From a virus, in IMG/VR virus record IMGVR_UViG_3300030339_000137, positions 1 through 36,477 of that record: DNA of 36,477 nt; one strand, 5' to 3'. The position numbers and the translations under genes are program-made. The first letter of the stretch is position 1, and each line of letters starts with the position of its first letter. Positions 7,705-15,111 of this stretch are shown here, piece after piece. The notes beneath the pieces were generated by a model. The model saw nothing but the letters and a program-made list of their open reading frames with translations, was not told where the DNA came from and made no database searches.

Positions 7705-8427
7705 ATGGCGGATGGAATCACAGTCAGGGTCGATACTGCAGAGTTCGACCGGTGGGTCGGTAAGTTCATAAACGACCTGCGCATCGATGCGCGGCTAGTG
7801 GTCACCGACCAGTTTCGGATGCTCATCAAGCAGCTGATCCGTTTCACGGCTCCCAACACCTACGCGGAGGGGCGCGCCGCCGTGGTTCGGGACATTCGTC
7901 GGGCCATGACGCCCATTGATCCGGCAGAGTACACCAACGACCATGTGCGAGCCATTATGGCCTCTGGTGACGTGGACGCTATCAATGCAGTACTGCAGCA
8001 GGTGCCCGGCTGGAGGGGCTTCAAGGCCATGCACTTCAACCGCGACCTCCATGCTAAGGTTCGCGATCGACGTGGGCGGGTAACTAGGTCTCGCAAGATA
8101 CTGGTGCCAGAAATGAAGGAGCACGCAGCCTACGTGAAGGAGATGCAGTCTCACGTGGGCATGGCTAAGGGTAGCTGGGCCGACTCATTCGCCTTCGCAG
8201 GAGGGTCCGGCCTACCTAACTACATCACGCGTCATGCGGGTCGAGGCTTCGCGTCCGTGGCGGATTTTCGCGCCGACCCCAGTTTTCCCCGTTTGCACGT
8301 CGACAACTCCGCGCGCTTCTTCGTGTCAGACAACCAGTTCGCCAGTTCGCTGACCCATGCGCTGGAGTACCGCGTCCAGGCCATGAAGGCTGACTTCGAG
8401 CGGCGTCTAGAACTACACGCACGATGA
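7705..8427 (+). CDS. Neck/tail-completion protein candidate (HK97 gp10-like position)
   Basis: This 240-residue protein begins with VRVDTAEFDRWVGKF, reminiscent of the first strand and helix of HK97 gp10-like minor tail proteins. A basic middle follows (KVRDRRGRVTRSRKILVPEMK), and the long C-terminal helix contains ALEYRVQAMKADFERRLE. The gp10-like proteins are usually shorter (about 110-160 residues), so there is an insertion, or the protein belongs to another neck family. It shares an ATGA overlap with the next gene, implying coupled translation. The call rests mostly on position. Confidence 0.5.
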   Translation: MADGITVRVDTAEFDRWVGKFINDLRIDARLVVTDQFRMLIKQLIRFTAPNTYAEGRAAVVRDIRRAMTPIDPAEYTNDHVRAIMASGDVDAINAVLQQVPGWRGFKAMHFNRDLHAKVRDRRGRVTRSRKILVPEMKEHAAYVKEMQSHVGMAKGSWADSFAFAGGSGLPNYITRHAGRGFASVADFRADPSFPRLHVDNSARFFVSDNQFASSLTHALEYRVQAMKADFERRLELHAR

Positions 8428-8918
8428 ACACAGACTATCCAGCAGTCAGGCAGAGGGTGGAGGCCGCCGTGGCCGCTTTCCTTCGCAATCGCCCTATCGA
8501 TGACACGGCAGACCCGACTGCGATTCGCGCAGGGTCAGTCCTGGACGGGGTAAACGTGTTCATGGGTCAGGCCAGTGATAAGTGGGCCATGCCCTGTATA
8601 GTAGTGCTGGTGGACGCCTGTGTGAAGCTAGAGGGCGTCGTGGACGAGGACTGGTACGACTGCTCGCTGCAGGTGCACGTGATGACGGCCCGCGGTGAAC
8701 GCAGTGAAGACCAACCCATCGCTGCGCAGAAGCAGAGCGATCGCGTGGGGGCGCTGACTGACTTGATGTCGGATCTCCCGAGCGTCATCGCGGCCGTGAA
8801 CGCCATGGACGCAGGGGTGGCGCTGTTCGGCGCGTTCCCCGAGGAGCAGAAGGGCACCGTCACAGACAAGCACTGGGACGACCCCTTCGGGTGGCGTGTG
8901 CACTGCGCACTGACGTGA
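8424..8918 (+). CDS. Tail terminator protein candidate
   Basis: This 164-residue protein has a pattern common in tail terminators (lambda gpU-like). It has an N-terminal helix (PAVRQRVEAAVAAFL), a strand-rich centre with MPCIVVLVDACVKLEGVVDEDWYDCSLQVHV, and a helical section with RVGALTDLMSDLP. Terminators cap the tail tube and join it to the head. The order neck protein, terminator, tube, chaperone, tape measure is the usual siphovirus order. Its start codon overlaps the previous stop (ATGA). Confidence is limited because no diagnostic motif exists for this family. Confidence 0.55.
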   Translation: MNTDYPAVRQRVEAAVAAFLRNRPIDDTADPTAIRAGSVLDGVNVFMGQASDKWAMPCIVVLVDACVKLEGVVDEDWYDCSLQVHVMTARGERSEDQPIAAQKQSDRVGALTDLMSDLPSVIAAVNAMDAGVALFGAFPEEQKGTVTDKHWDDPFGWRVHCALT

Positions 8919-8921
8919 GGG

Positions 8922-8943
8922 TTGACATATCCATCGAGGCATG
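8922..8943 (+). promoter_or_regulatory. TTGACA-N13-ATG element
   Basis: TTGACA at 8922-8927 lies exactly 13 nt before the ATG at 8941, with AGGC directly preceding the ATG. It falls in the short gap after the tail terminator gene, so coding constraint does not explain it. Confidence 0.35.
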
Positions 8944-9321
8944 GGAACTCCTAAAATTCGCGGCATCCAGCCCCTGGCGTGGGGCAACTTCACGATCGAC
9001 GGCTACGTCAACGAGTCCACCGGTGAGGATACCTCCACCGAGGAGGAACTGATTGCCGACGAGCAGGCGCAGACCATCACCCAAGTGACTGGCTTCGGCA
9101 TGAAGACCGACGTCACTCTGGAGGTCATCCCCAAGGCCAAGAATCAGGCAGGTGAGGACGTCACGGCCCCCAATCCGAGCGACATCTTCACCTATGGGGC
9201 GGCACCCAACATCAAGTCCATCACGGTCATCAGCGTGTCCTCCAAGCGCACGAATAAAGGTGTCATGAAGTGGACCATCAAGGGCAACCGCTTCCCCGAC
9301 GTGCCTCTCACCGGCGTGTAA
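8941..9321 (+). CDS. Tail tube protein candidate
   Basis: This 126-residue protein sits where the major tail tube protein should be, between a terminator candidate and a chaperone candidate. It is rich in predicted strands (GNFTIDGYVN, TDVTLEVIPKAK, SITVISVSSKRT, GVMKWTIKGNRFP), which fits the beta-sandwich of tube proteins. It is smaller than most siphovirus tube proteins (about 140-250 residues). No transmembrane or signal segment is seen. The start is preceded by the TTGACA-N13 element, which would suit special translation of an abundant structural protein. Confidence 0.5.
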   Translation: MGTPKIRGIQPLAWGNFTIDGYVNESTGEDTSTEEELIADEQAQTITQVTGFGMKTDVTLEVIPKAKNQAGEDVTAPNPSDIFTYGAAPNIKSITVISVSSKRTNKGVMKWTIKGNRFPDVPLTGV

Positions 9322-9325
9322 TCCT

Positions 9326-9883
9326 GTGGACGCCAACTTCCTGGAGAGCTGGGTCAACAGTGACGACCATCAGGTGCTGGGCCATCGCCTACACCCGTTC
9401 TGTCTCTACGACATCCTGTCTCTGGAGCTGGTGGACAGTCCATTCCTTCGAGGTGCCGGTGGCGTTTCATACACGCCACTGGACCTCATCTTGGCTGCGC
9501 GTATCTGCTCCCACTCCTTCGAGAGCAACGTGCGCTTTCTGCGCACCAATGGTCTGCGCAAGCGTCTATACGTGTGGCGGGACCTCCGCAAGTGTCGAGG
9601 GCACTTCGTGCGGGAGTGCCAGCACTTCGTGGACTACATCGACGACTACTGGGCGCCCCCGGAGGTATTCACCTCTGAGGACTCTGGAGAGATCAAGAGT
9701 CCGTGGGTGCTGGCCTACGCAGCCAAACTCATGACCAGCACCTCCATGGGGGAAGCGGCCATCATGACTATGCCCATCGGCAAAGTGCTGTGGTTCAGCG
9801 CCACCATGGGTGAGCTGGCGGGCAGCGACGCGGAGATCGTGTCCGAGGAGGAGGCTGAGGCCATGCGCAAACTCGGTTACTAG
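9326..9883 (+). CDS. Tail assembly chaperone candidate
   Basis: This 185-residue protein begins at a GTG at 9326, only 5 nt after the previous stop. Its start, with PFCLYDILSLELVDSPFL and SYTPLDLILAARICSH, resembles tail assembly chaperones that lie just before the tape measure gene. These helical proteins are thought to coat the tape measure during assembly. Many phages make a second, longer product by ribosomal frameshifting here. I see no second open frame between this gene and the tape measure start 26 nt later, so one product is more likely. No Shine-Dalgarno is obvious. Confidence 0.55.
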   Translation: MDANFLESWVNSDDHQVLGHRLHPFCLYDILSLELVDSPFLRGAGGVSYTPLDLILAARICSHSFESNVRFLRTNGLRKRLYVWRDLRKCRGHFVRECQHFVDYIDDYWAPPEVFTSEDSGEIKSPWVLAYAAKLMTSTSMGEAAIMTMPIGKVLWFSATMGELAGSDAEIVSEEEAEAMRKLGY

Positions 9884-9909
9884 CGACCTGACTCCGCGCT
9901 CCTTACATT

Positions 9910-11628
9910 ATGGGAGCCCACGTAGAACTAGACGTCGGAGTGAAGACCGGCGCCGTCGCAGCCGGCCTTCGAGAGGTCCAGCATGAGATCTCTAGCTTCA
10001 AGAATGAGGTGGGCCGGAGCATCATGGGCCTCTTTGCGTTTGAGGGCGTGAAGTCGGGAATCGAGGCCATCATAGAGAAGGCTCGCAATATCCGCATGAT
10101 GTCTGAGCAGTTCGGCATGACGACCGAGTCCGTGCAGAAGATCTCCAACGCGGCCAAGGCTACCGACGTGCCCATCGACTCTGTGCGCATGGCAATCAAC
10201 CGCATGGTGGTGGCTCAGGAGAAGGCCCGCGCCGGTTCCAATGAGATGCGAGATGCATTCGCCGCCTTCGGTCTGACCATGGAGGACGTGGCCGGCGCGG
10301 GCACGGATGAGTTGTTCTTCAAGATAGCAGACGGCTACGCCCATGCAGAGGACCAGGGACGAGCCTACAACGCGGTAGTCGCCCTCATGGGTCGTAATGC
10401 CGGCAGGTTGGTCCCCCTCCTCAAGGAGGGCAAGGATGGCATCGAGGAACTCGGAAACGCGCAGGGCGTAATGGCCAGCTCTGATGTAGCGGAGCTGCAA
10501 CGACTGGGCGTTCAGATAGATCGTATCTCCAATCAGTTCAAGATCTTCTTCGGCCATGCCATCGTATGGGGCAAGACCTTCGTCGAGGAGATTACTACGG
10601 TATTCACCGGTTGGGCCATAGATACCTACGACATTCTGGGAGGACTCAAGGATGCATTCACTAAGTTGTTCCACGGGGACTTCAAAGGCGCAGCCAAAGA
10701 GTTCAGCAAGGCCGCGTGGACGGCAACTGGAGGGCAGCTCGTGGCCAGCACCGACCCGCGCGCATCTCGAGGTCAGCAGGCCGGTCGGCTGGCCCGAGAG
10801 GACGTCGAGGTGCAGAAGCAGCGAGACGAGAGCGAGGAGGACACCATGCACAAGTCCAAGCAACTCGAAATCTCTCAGGAGGAGGTCCGCGAGCAGGAGC
10901 ACCTGACTCGTTTGCAGGAGGAGCTCAACAGTCTGCAGAAGGAGGCGGCAGAGGCCAAGATGACGGCAGAGGCCAAGATCAAGGACCTGGTGGCGCGTCG
11001 TCTCGCCCTCGAGCGCGAGGCCGCAGAGCTGGAGGCCAAGGGCGACAAGGTGGGGGCGATGCAGAAACGCGTGGAGGCCGCTCGTCTGCAGAAGCAGCAG
11101 AGTGAGACCGAGCAGAAGCAGCAGAGTGAGACCGACGCGCTCAGGGAGCATCGGCAGGCGCTACTACTCAAACAGCGAGAGGCCGCCATCACTCACCAGG
11201 AACACATGGAGCGTGCGCAGGCAGAGCAGCGCGGCACGTCCGAACGGGAACTCGCAGACATTCACCTGAAGGCCAACGCCGCCAAGGCCGCAGAACTGAG
11301 GCAGACTCTGATTCGTCAACAGACGGACGCCATTGCGGAGACTGACCCCGTGCGGAGGCAGAAGAAGTCGGAGGCAGTAGCAGAGACCGCCGAGCGCATA
11401 CAAGCGCTGCAGTATGATTCAGCAGAGACCGCCGAGCGCATACGTGCACCACAGGTGCGGGCCGTGTCTGCCGACCAACTCGCACGCATTGGGGGTGGAG
11501 GTGGGGTGGCGCGGATGGGTGGCGCGGACGCTCATCTAGTCGAGGCGAAGACCACCAACACTCTACTGCGGGAGATCAATCAGAAACTGACTCCCGACGA
11601 GGCTAGGCAACTTTTGATGAAACCATGA
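9910..11628 (+). CDS. Tail tape measure protein
   Basis: This 572-residue protein sets tail length and is ejected with the DNA. Residues 1-220 contain text typical of tape measures: LREVQHEISSFKNEVG, ARNIRMMSEQFGMTTESVQKISNAAKA, and ADGYAHAEDQGRAYNAVVALMGRNAG. A hydrophobic stretch (about 213-250) follows, then a long, highly charged coiled coil (about 290-510, rich in Q, E, K and A). The length is short for a siphovirus, predicting a tail under about 90 nm if the usual relation of about 0.15 nm per residue holds. The 3' end overlaps the next gene (ATGA). Internal repeats at 11089 and 11380 suggest length change by duplication. Confidence 0.85.
   Translation: MGAHVELDVGVKTGAVAAGLREVQHEISSFKNEVGRSIMGLFAFEGVKSGIEAIIEKARNIRMMSEQFGMTTESVQKISNAAKATDVPIDSVRMAINRMVVAQEKARAGSNEMRDAFAAFGLTMEDVAGAGTDELFFKIADGYAHAEDQGRAYNAVVALMGRNAGRLVPLLKEGKDGIEELGNAQGVMASSDVAELQRLGVQIDRISNQFKIFFGHAIVWGKTFVEEITTVFTGWAIDTYDILGGLKDAFTKLFHGDFKGAAKEFSKAAWTATGGQLVASTDPRASRGQQAGRLAREDVEVQKQRDESEEDTMHKSKQLEISQEEVREQEHLTRLQEELNSLQKEAAEAKMTAEAKIKDLVARRLALEREAAELEAKGDKVGAMQKRVEAARLQKQQSETEQKQQSETDALREHRQALLLKQREAAITHQEHMERAQAEQRGTSERELADIHLKANAAKAAELRQTLIRQQTDAIAETDPVRRQKKSEAVAETAERIQALQYDSAETAERIRAPQVRAVSADQLARIGGGGGVARMGGADAHLVEAKTTNTLLREINQKLTPDEARQLLMKP
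11089..11136 (+). repeat. 24-nt tandem duplication in the tape measure coiled coil
   Basis: Two adjacent 24-nt units (11089-11112 and 11113-11136) differ only at the last base and encode QKQQSETE/D twice. Confidence 0.8.
11380..11443 (+). repeat. 22-nt direct repeat, 42-nt interval, in tape measure gene
   Basis: The identical 22-nt block encoding AETAERI occurs at 11380-11401 and 11422-11443. The 42-nt interval (14 residues) keeps heptad phase. Confidence 0.75.
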
Positions 11629-12323
11629 GCGCGACTCCACAATCTCGAGGCAACATGCTGCTGACCCCGGTCAGGCAGTCCGGTGGGACTCTGCAGCTAC
11701 AAGACGACGGCACCTACAAGGCTGTGGAGACGTTCGCGATCGCATGGAGTCGTGTACAGGTATCCATGCCCGTTCGCAACGTCACGCCCCACCCCGATTT
11801 CTCTACGATGCTCTGCAGTGGGTGCGAAGTGCGCAGGCAGAAGTCCGGCACCTGGGCGCTCATGGCAATCACCTACACGGGCGTGTTTCCCGGCATCGCA
11901 GGTGGGACTCCTGTGATTGAGGAACTAGTGGCTGGCACCACGGAGTCACCTATCGACACGCACCCCAAGTTCGTGACTAAGATCGGGGGCACTAAGGGTA
12001 GTGCCGTCGCCAAGACGAACAAGGCTGTGTTCGACGACGCTGGGGCGTTCCAGGCGTTCCAGGCCGACTCGCCCTTCGCGGGTGTTACCAGTTATCTGTC
12101 TCCCACCATATCCTATCGGCGTACTACTTTCTCTGGCGCGGGCCTCGCGGTACCCTCTGACCTGGGCAAGATCTCCGCGCCGTCCATCGCGGCTCCCAGT
12201 GGGCGCAACTGGCTTCGCGCCGGTCGCACCGTTCACACGGAGGGAGGCGTCACGTCTGTGGTGGACGAGTGGATCTTGAGTGGTCCCGCCGGCTTCAACC
12301 AGATCATCTACGGCAACAGCTAA
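11625..12323 (+). CDS. Distal tail / minor tail protein candidate
   Basis: This 232-residue protein follows the tape measure, where distal tail or tail-tip proteins are encoded. It is beta-rich and glycine/serine-rich, with KAVETFAIAWSRVQVSMP, GTWALMAITYTGVFPG and a C-terminal VVDEWILSGPAGFNQIIYG. A CSGCEVRRQ stretch near residue 65 has two cysteines but no full metal site. I do not recognise a named family. It begins with an ATGA overlap with the tape measure gene and ends 2 nt before the next gene. Confidence 0.5.
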   Translation: MSATPQSRGNMLLTPVRQSGGTLQLQDDGTYKAVETFAIAWSRVQVSMPVRNVTPHPDFSTMLCSGCEVRRQKSGTWALMAITYTGVFPGIAGGTPVIEELVAGTTESPIDTHPKFVTKIGGTKGSAVAKTNKAVFDDAGAFQAFQADSPFAGVTSYLSPTISYRRTTFSGAGLAVPSDLGKISAPSIAAPSGRNWLRAGRTVHTEGGVTSVVDEWILSGPAGFNQIIYGNS

Positions 12324-12325
12324 CT

Positions 12326-14020
12326 ATGGGTGCTCGAAAGAAACTGCAGCGCTTCCACGCCAATGTGCCCCTGCTGGACCAACTCACGGCCAGCAGGCTC
12401 AATGATATCCTAGATGCCGTCGACATATCGACGCTTCAGCCAGGTGCGGGTTATCGTATCGCGAGTCAGTCCGTGTCGGGCACTGCACTGTCCATCACGT
12501 CCAAGCACGCAGACCAGTCTGATGTCGACTTCCCATTTCGCGTCGTGTCTGGTCCGTGGGACGCGCAGGGCACCATGCACGTGGGGGTGATCTCTGATAG
12601 CCACTGCATGGACGCCACCGACCCCGACACCTGCGAGTTGGATAACAGCGGGTGGGGACTACTCGGAGACGATCAGAACGACGACGACTCGGGATGGATC
12701 GCAGTGACTAAAGCAGAACTGCCGATAGGAGCCAAACTCTGGTTGCAGTTCGAGTTCAACCAGGACGGCAATCTGGTGAGCGTCACGCTGGAGTGGGGCA
12801 GGCCCGCAGATGCAGGTTGGCAGTACTTCCCCGACGCCATCGAGATGGTTTCTGGGGATGAGCCTTGGCAGAAGTATTTTCGAGTGCCCATCGCGGAGGT
12901 GACCGACCCGGATCAAGATCCTCGTGGGGGCCTTCAGCTAAACTACTCCCAGGCGGACGGAGGGGGCAATCTGCAGATAGTGCAGCTCTGCCGCACTAAT
13001 CTCATTCTGCAACCTGCTTTCACCGCGCCTTACGCGCAGGAACCCGACGTGGACCTGCAGGTGGCTGTGCCGTGGAATGCTCCATGTTCTACGGCAGACG
13101 GCAGTGCTGATCCCATAAACACCGACGAGCAGAGCATGACCCCCTGGCTCTTCGCGTCCCCAGGAGACAATCATCCATGGCGACTCAGGGGCTTCACGGA
13201 TAGTGAGGGGCAGGACTGGATCAAGATCTTCTACGGCGAGGTGAACGGTCTCGCCCCCGCGGGCATGACTAAGGGTAAGTTCTTAAAGTACTCTGTGGAG
13301 GCAGATGGTGTGGTATTCATCAGTGCCAGTATCGACGAGGATCATAGTATCACCAGTTGTTGGGTAGATATGGCCGCTAGTGACGTACCCGTGGACACGG
13401 ACTACGAGATCCACTTTGTCATTGGGCAGTTCTCTGTCGGCGGAGAGGATATAGAGGTGACGCAGGTTCTCAGCGAGAACGTCTTGACCGAGACCTTTCT
13501 CACGTTCAACCTGGACACCTTCGACCTATACAGGCAGTGGCCGCACGTATATACGCGCTCTGGGGACACCTCAGACAACCTTCTGGACATCCTGTTCAAC
13601 AAGTTGTACGAACTGCTTTTGGCCGCTCTCGAGGCTGCCATCCAAGCCATAGAGGCCGCCGCAGAGGCCGCCAAGACCGCCGCAGAGGCCGCCGCCACCG
13701 CCGCCGCTTCTGCAGCCACTACCGCGGCAGAAGCAGCAGAAGCGGCGGGGAACTGGGGAGAGTTTGCGCAGAGTGAAGCTAGTATGGCTCAGGAAGCGGC
13801 ACAGACTGCGACTGAGGCCGTGGCCACTGTAACAGAAGCGGCAGCCGAGGCGAGCGGCTCTCGCGACGCGGCTGACCTGGCGGCAGTTGACGCAGCTAAC
13901 GCGGCCGACCGCGCCGAGGCCGCCGCGACTCGTGCTGAGACTGCAGCCAATAAGAGCTGGGTTGTAAATGGTACCTGTAACAACGATGGAACGGTCACCA
14001 TCACAGTCTCTCAAGCATAA
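12326..14020 (+). CDS. Tail fibre-like protein with Ala-rich coiled coil
   Basis: The ATG at 12326 gives 564 residues. An upstream in-frame start at 12269 would overlap the previous gene and is less likely. Residues 1-420 look globular and beta-rich (NHISW-type aromatic strands, many Asp/Trp). Residues about 445-540 are a nearly pure alanine heptad region (repeated AAEAA, KTAAEAA), typical of trimeric fibre or hinge rods. The end (WVVNGTCNNDGTVTITVSQA) forms a small beta cap. It probably belongs to the tail tip or a side fibre. The stop overlaps the next start (TAATG). Confidence 0.6.
   Translation: MGARKKLQRFHANVPLLDQLTASRLNDILDAVDISTLQPGAGYRIASQSVSGTALSITSKHADQSDVDFPFRVVSGPWDAQGTMHVGVISDSHCMDATDPDTCELDNSGWGLLGDDQNDDDSGWIAVTKAELPIGAKLWLQFEFNQDGNLVSVTLEWGRPADAGWQYFPDAIEMVSGDEPWQKYFRVPIAEVTDPDQDPRGGLQLNYSQADGGGNLQIVQLCRTNLILQPAFTAPYAQEPDVDLQVAVPWNAPCSTADGSADPINTDEQSMTPWLFASPGDNHPWRLRGFTDSEGQDWIKIFYGEVNGLAPAGMTKGKFLKYSVEADGVVFISASIDEDHSITSCWVDMAASDVPVDTDYEIHFVIGQFSVGGEDIEVTQVLSENVLTETFLTFNLDTFDLYRQWPHVYTRSGDTSDNLLDILFNKLYELLLAALEAAIQAIEAAAEAAKTAAEAAATAAASAATTAAEAAEAAGNWGEFAQSEASMAQEAAQTATEAVATVTEAAAEASGSRDAADLAAVDAANAADRAEAAATRAETAANKSWVVNGTCNNDGTVTITVSQA
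13620..13950 (+). repeat. Degenerate GCC/GAG-rich repeat encoding Ala-rich coiled coil
   Basis: Short related units such as gaggccgccaagaccgccgca recur here and translate as AEAAKTAAEAA-type heptads in the fibre gene. Confidence 0.6.
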
Positions 14021-14322
14021 TGGCGAGCACATCAGGTTTCTCTTTTACTATCACCTGCGACAACGGGTGCTGCTGCACGCCGCAGTGGGAGGCGTCGCCG
14101 CCTTCAGATATGTACATGTGTAATGAGACCTACACGGCTACTTGGACTGATGTGAAGCACTGCAAGGGCAGTCAGTCATACACAACGGAGATGTGGGGCA
14201 CGCAGCAGGTTAACCCCGCCGACTGCGCTCCACTGTACCCGGGAACTGGCGGCTATTGGATGTGCTTGGGCGGATGCTGTACTGAGTGCTCCGACTTGAC
14301 CTGGATGGGACCTGGAGACTAG
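14020..14322 (+). CDS. Cysteine-rich small protein of the tail tip region
   Basis: This 100-residue protein has 11 cysteines: C13, C17-C19, C34, C48, C69, C82, C86, C87 and C90. It is also rich in Trp, Tyr, Thr and Gly. It is not recognised. There is no signal peptide or membrane segment. The two clusters, CDNGCCC near the start and CLGGCCTEC near the end, could bind metal or form disulphides after release from the cell. It lies within the tail fibre block with a TAATG overlap to the fibre gene, so a structural or host-contact role is likely. Confidence 0.6.
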   Translation: MASTSGFSFTITCDNGCCCTPQWEASPPSDMYMCNETYTATWTDVKHCKGSQSYTTEMWGTQQVNPADCAPLYPGTGGYWMCLGGCCTECSDLTWMGPGD

Positions 14323-14325
14323 CGC

Positions 14326-14814
14326 ATGACGAATTTCGAACTATACTTTTTCATGTACGCCATGACCCTGCGCGCGAGGCCGAGGGCGAAGCGTGAGCTC
14401 TGGATCAGCAAAGGCGTGCGTCGGCTAGCGCGTCGTGGAACACTGTTTAACTACTGGAAAAAGCGTCTCGCAGAACACCCGGAAGACCTCAGTATATTCG
14501 AGGCCGAGAAAGCCTGTTTCTATCGGCGCGGGGGCAAATTGCCGCCGGCTCTCACCGACGAAGAAATCCAGCTCAAGATCCAAAACGCGGCAGCGCGAAG
14601 TGTACCCACGAAACCAGTGGCATGGCCCACGTTCTTGAAGCCCCTACTGGCGCTAGCGAAACCCGAAGACAAAGGGGTCGGAGATATTATCGCGCGGACA
14701 ATCGGTCCTATCGGCGGCGATGCGTTCAAGGTGTGGTACAAGCGACTCTTCGGCAAGAGCTGCGGGTGTCAGGCTCGCCAGGACCGCTGGAACGCACAGT
14801 TTCCACTTAACTAG
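14326..14814 (+). CDS. Tail-region protein with GVGD...CGCQARQ C-terminal motif
   Basis: This 162-residue basic protein is not named by any family I can be sure of. The C-terminal 45 residues, GVGDIIARTIGPIGGDAF (117-134) and KSCGCQARQDRWNAQFP (144-160), match a pattern I know from small phage proteins: a GLGD segment, then a CGGC-like pair and a basic helix. The function of that motif is unknown to me. It follows the Cys-rich gene by 3 nt. The codon pattern is slightly richer in A than its neighbours (acccgaagacaaa), possibly a different origin. Confidence 0.55.
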   Translation: MTNFELYFFMYAMTLRARPRAKRELWISKGVRRLARRGTLFNYWKKRLAEHPEDLSIFEAEKACFYRRGGKLPPALTDEEIQLKIQNAAARSVPTKPVAWPTFLKPLLALAKPEDKGVGDIIARTIGPIGGDAFKVWYKRLFGKSCGCQARQDRWNAQFPLN

Positions 14815-14826
14815 CCCCCTAAAGAC

Positions 14827-15087
14827 ATGAGTACTCTACTTCCTTCTGCGGTGGATACGGCGGTCAGCAACATCAAGGTCATAGATAAGACCCTGATTCC
14901 CGTTCTCATCAACAACATAGCGCGGCTGGATGCCGCGCTGAATAAGACCACCAATGACGATAAGGTCCTCCTTTCGGCGGCCGACGTGGTGAGCGCGGCC
15001 GGGGGCAGTCTCGACGCATTTCCTGCATTTCTGGCTGCACTGAAGACCGCGGTCAATGTGGCGGTGCCTGGAACCTACCCCAGTTAG
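14827..15087 (+). CDS. Small helical protein of the fibre block, unidentified
   Basis: This 86-residue protein is not recognised. It is predicted mostly helical (SAVDTAVSNIKVIDKTLIPVLINNIARLDAALNK) and ends in VNVAVPGTYPS. There is no cysteine, charge cluster or signal segment. It lies between two tail-region genes in the same direction, 12 nt after one and 21 nt before the next. A fibre chaperone or tail accessory is possible but not supported by any motif. Confidence 0.5.
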   Translation: MSTLLPSAVDTAVSNIKVIDKTLIPVLINNIARLDAALNKTTNDDKVLLSAADVVSAAGGSLDAFPAFLAALKTAVNVAVPGTYPS

Positions 15088-15089
15088 GT

Positions 15090-15111
15090 TTGACACGCGC
15101 AGGTGAGCATG
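15090..15111 (+). promoter_or_regulatory. TTGACA-N13-ATG element
   Basis: TTGACA at 15090-15095 lies exactly 13 nt before the ATG at 15109, with GAGC directly before the ATG. It lies in the non-coding gap before the receptor-binding gene. The spacing also argues for ATG 15109 over GTG 15103 as the start. Confidence 0.35.

Noticed and set aside
9326-9909. Lambda G/GT-type programmed frameshift in the tail chaperone
   Set aside because: There is no second frame of useful length before the tape measure start, and I found no convincing slippery heptamer at the end of the gene.
9928-11151. 407-codon minus-strand frame opposite the tape measure gene
   Set aside because: It is Leu/Arg/His-rich shadow text without motifs. 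The plus-strand tape measure explains this DNA.
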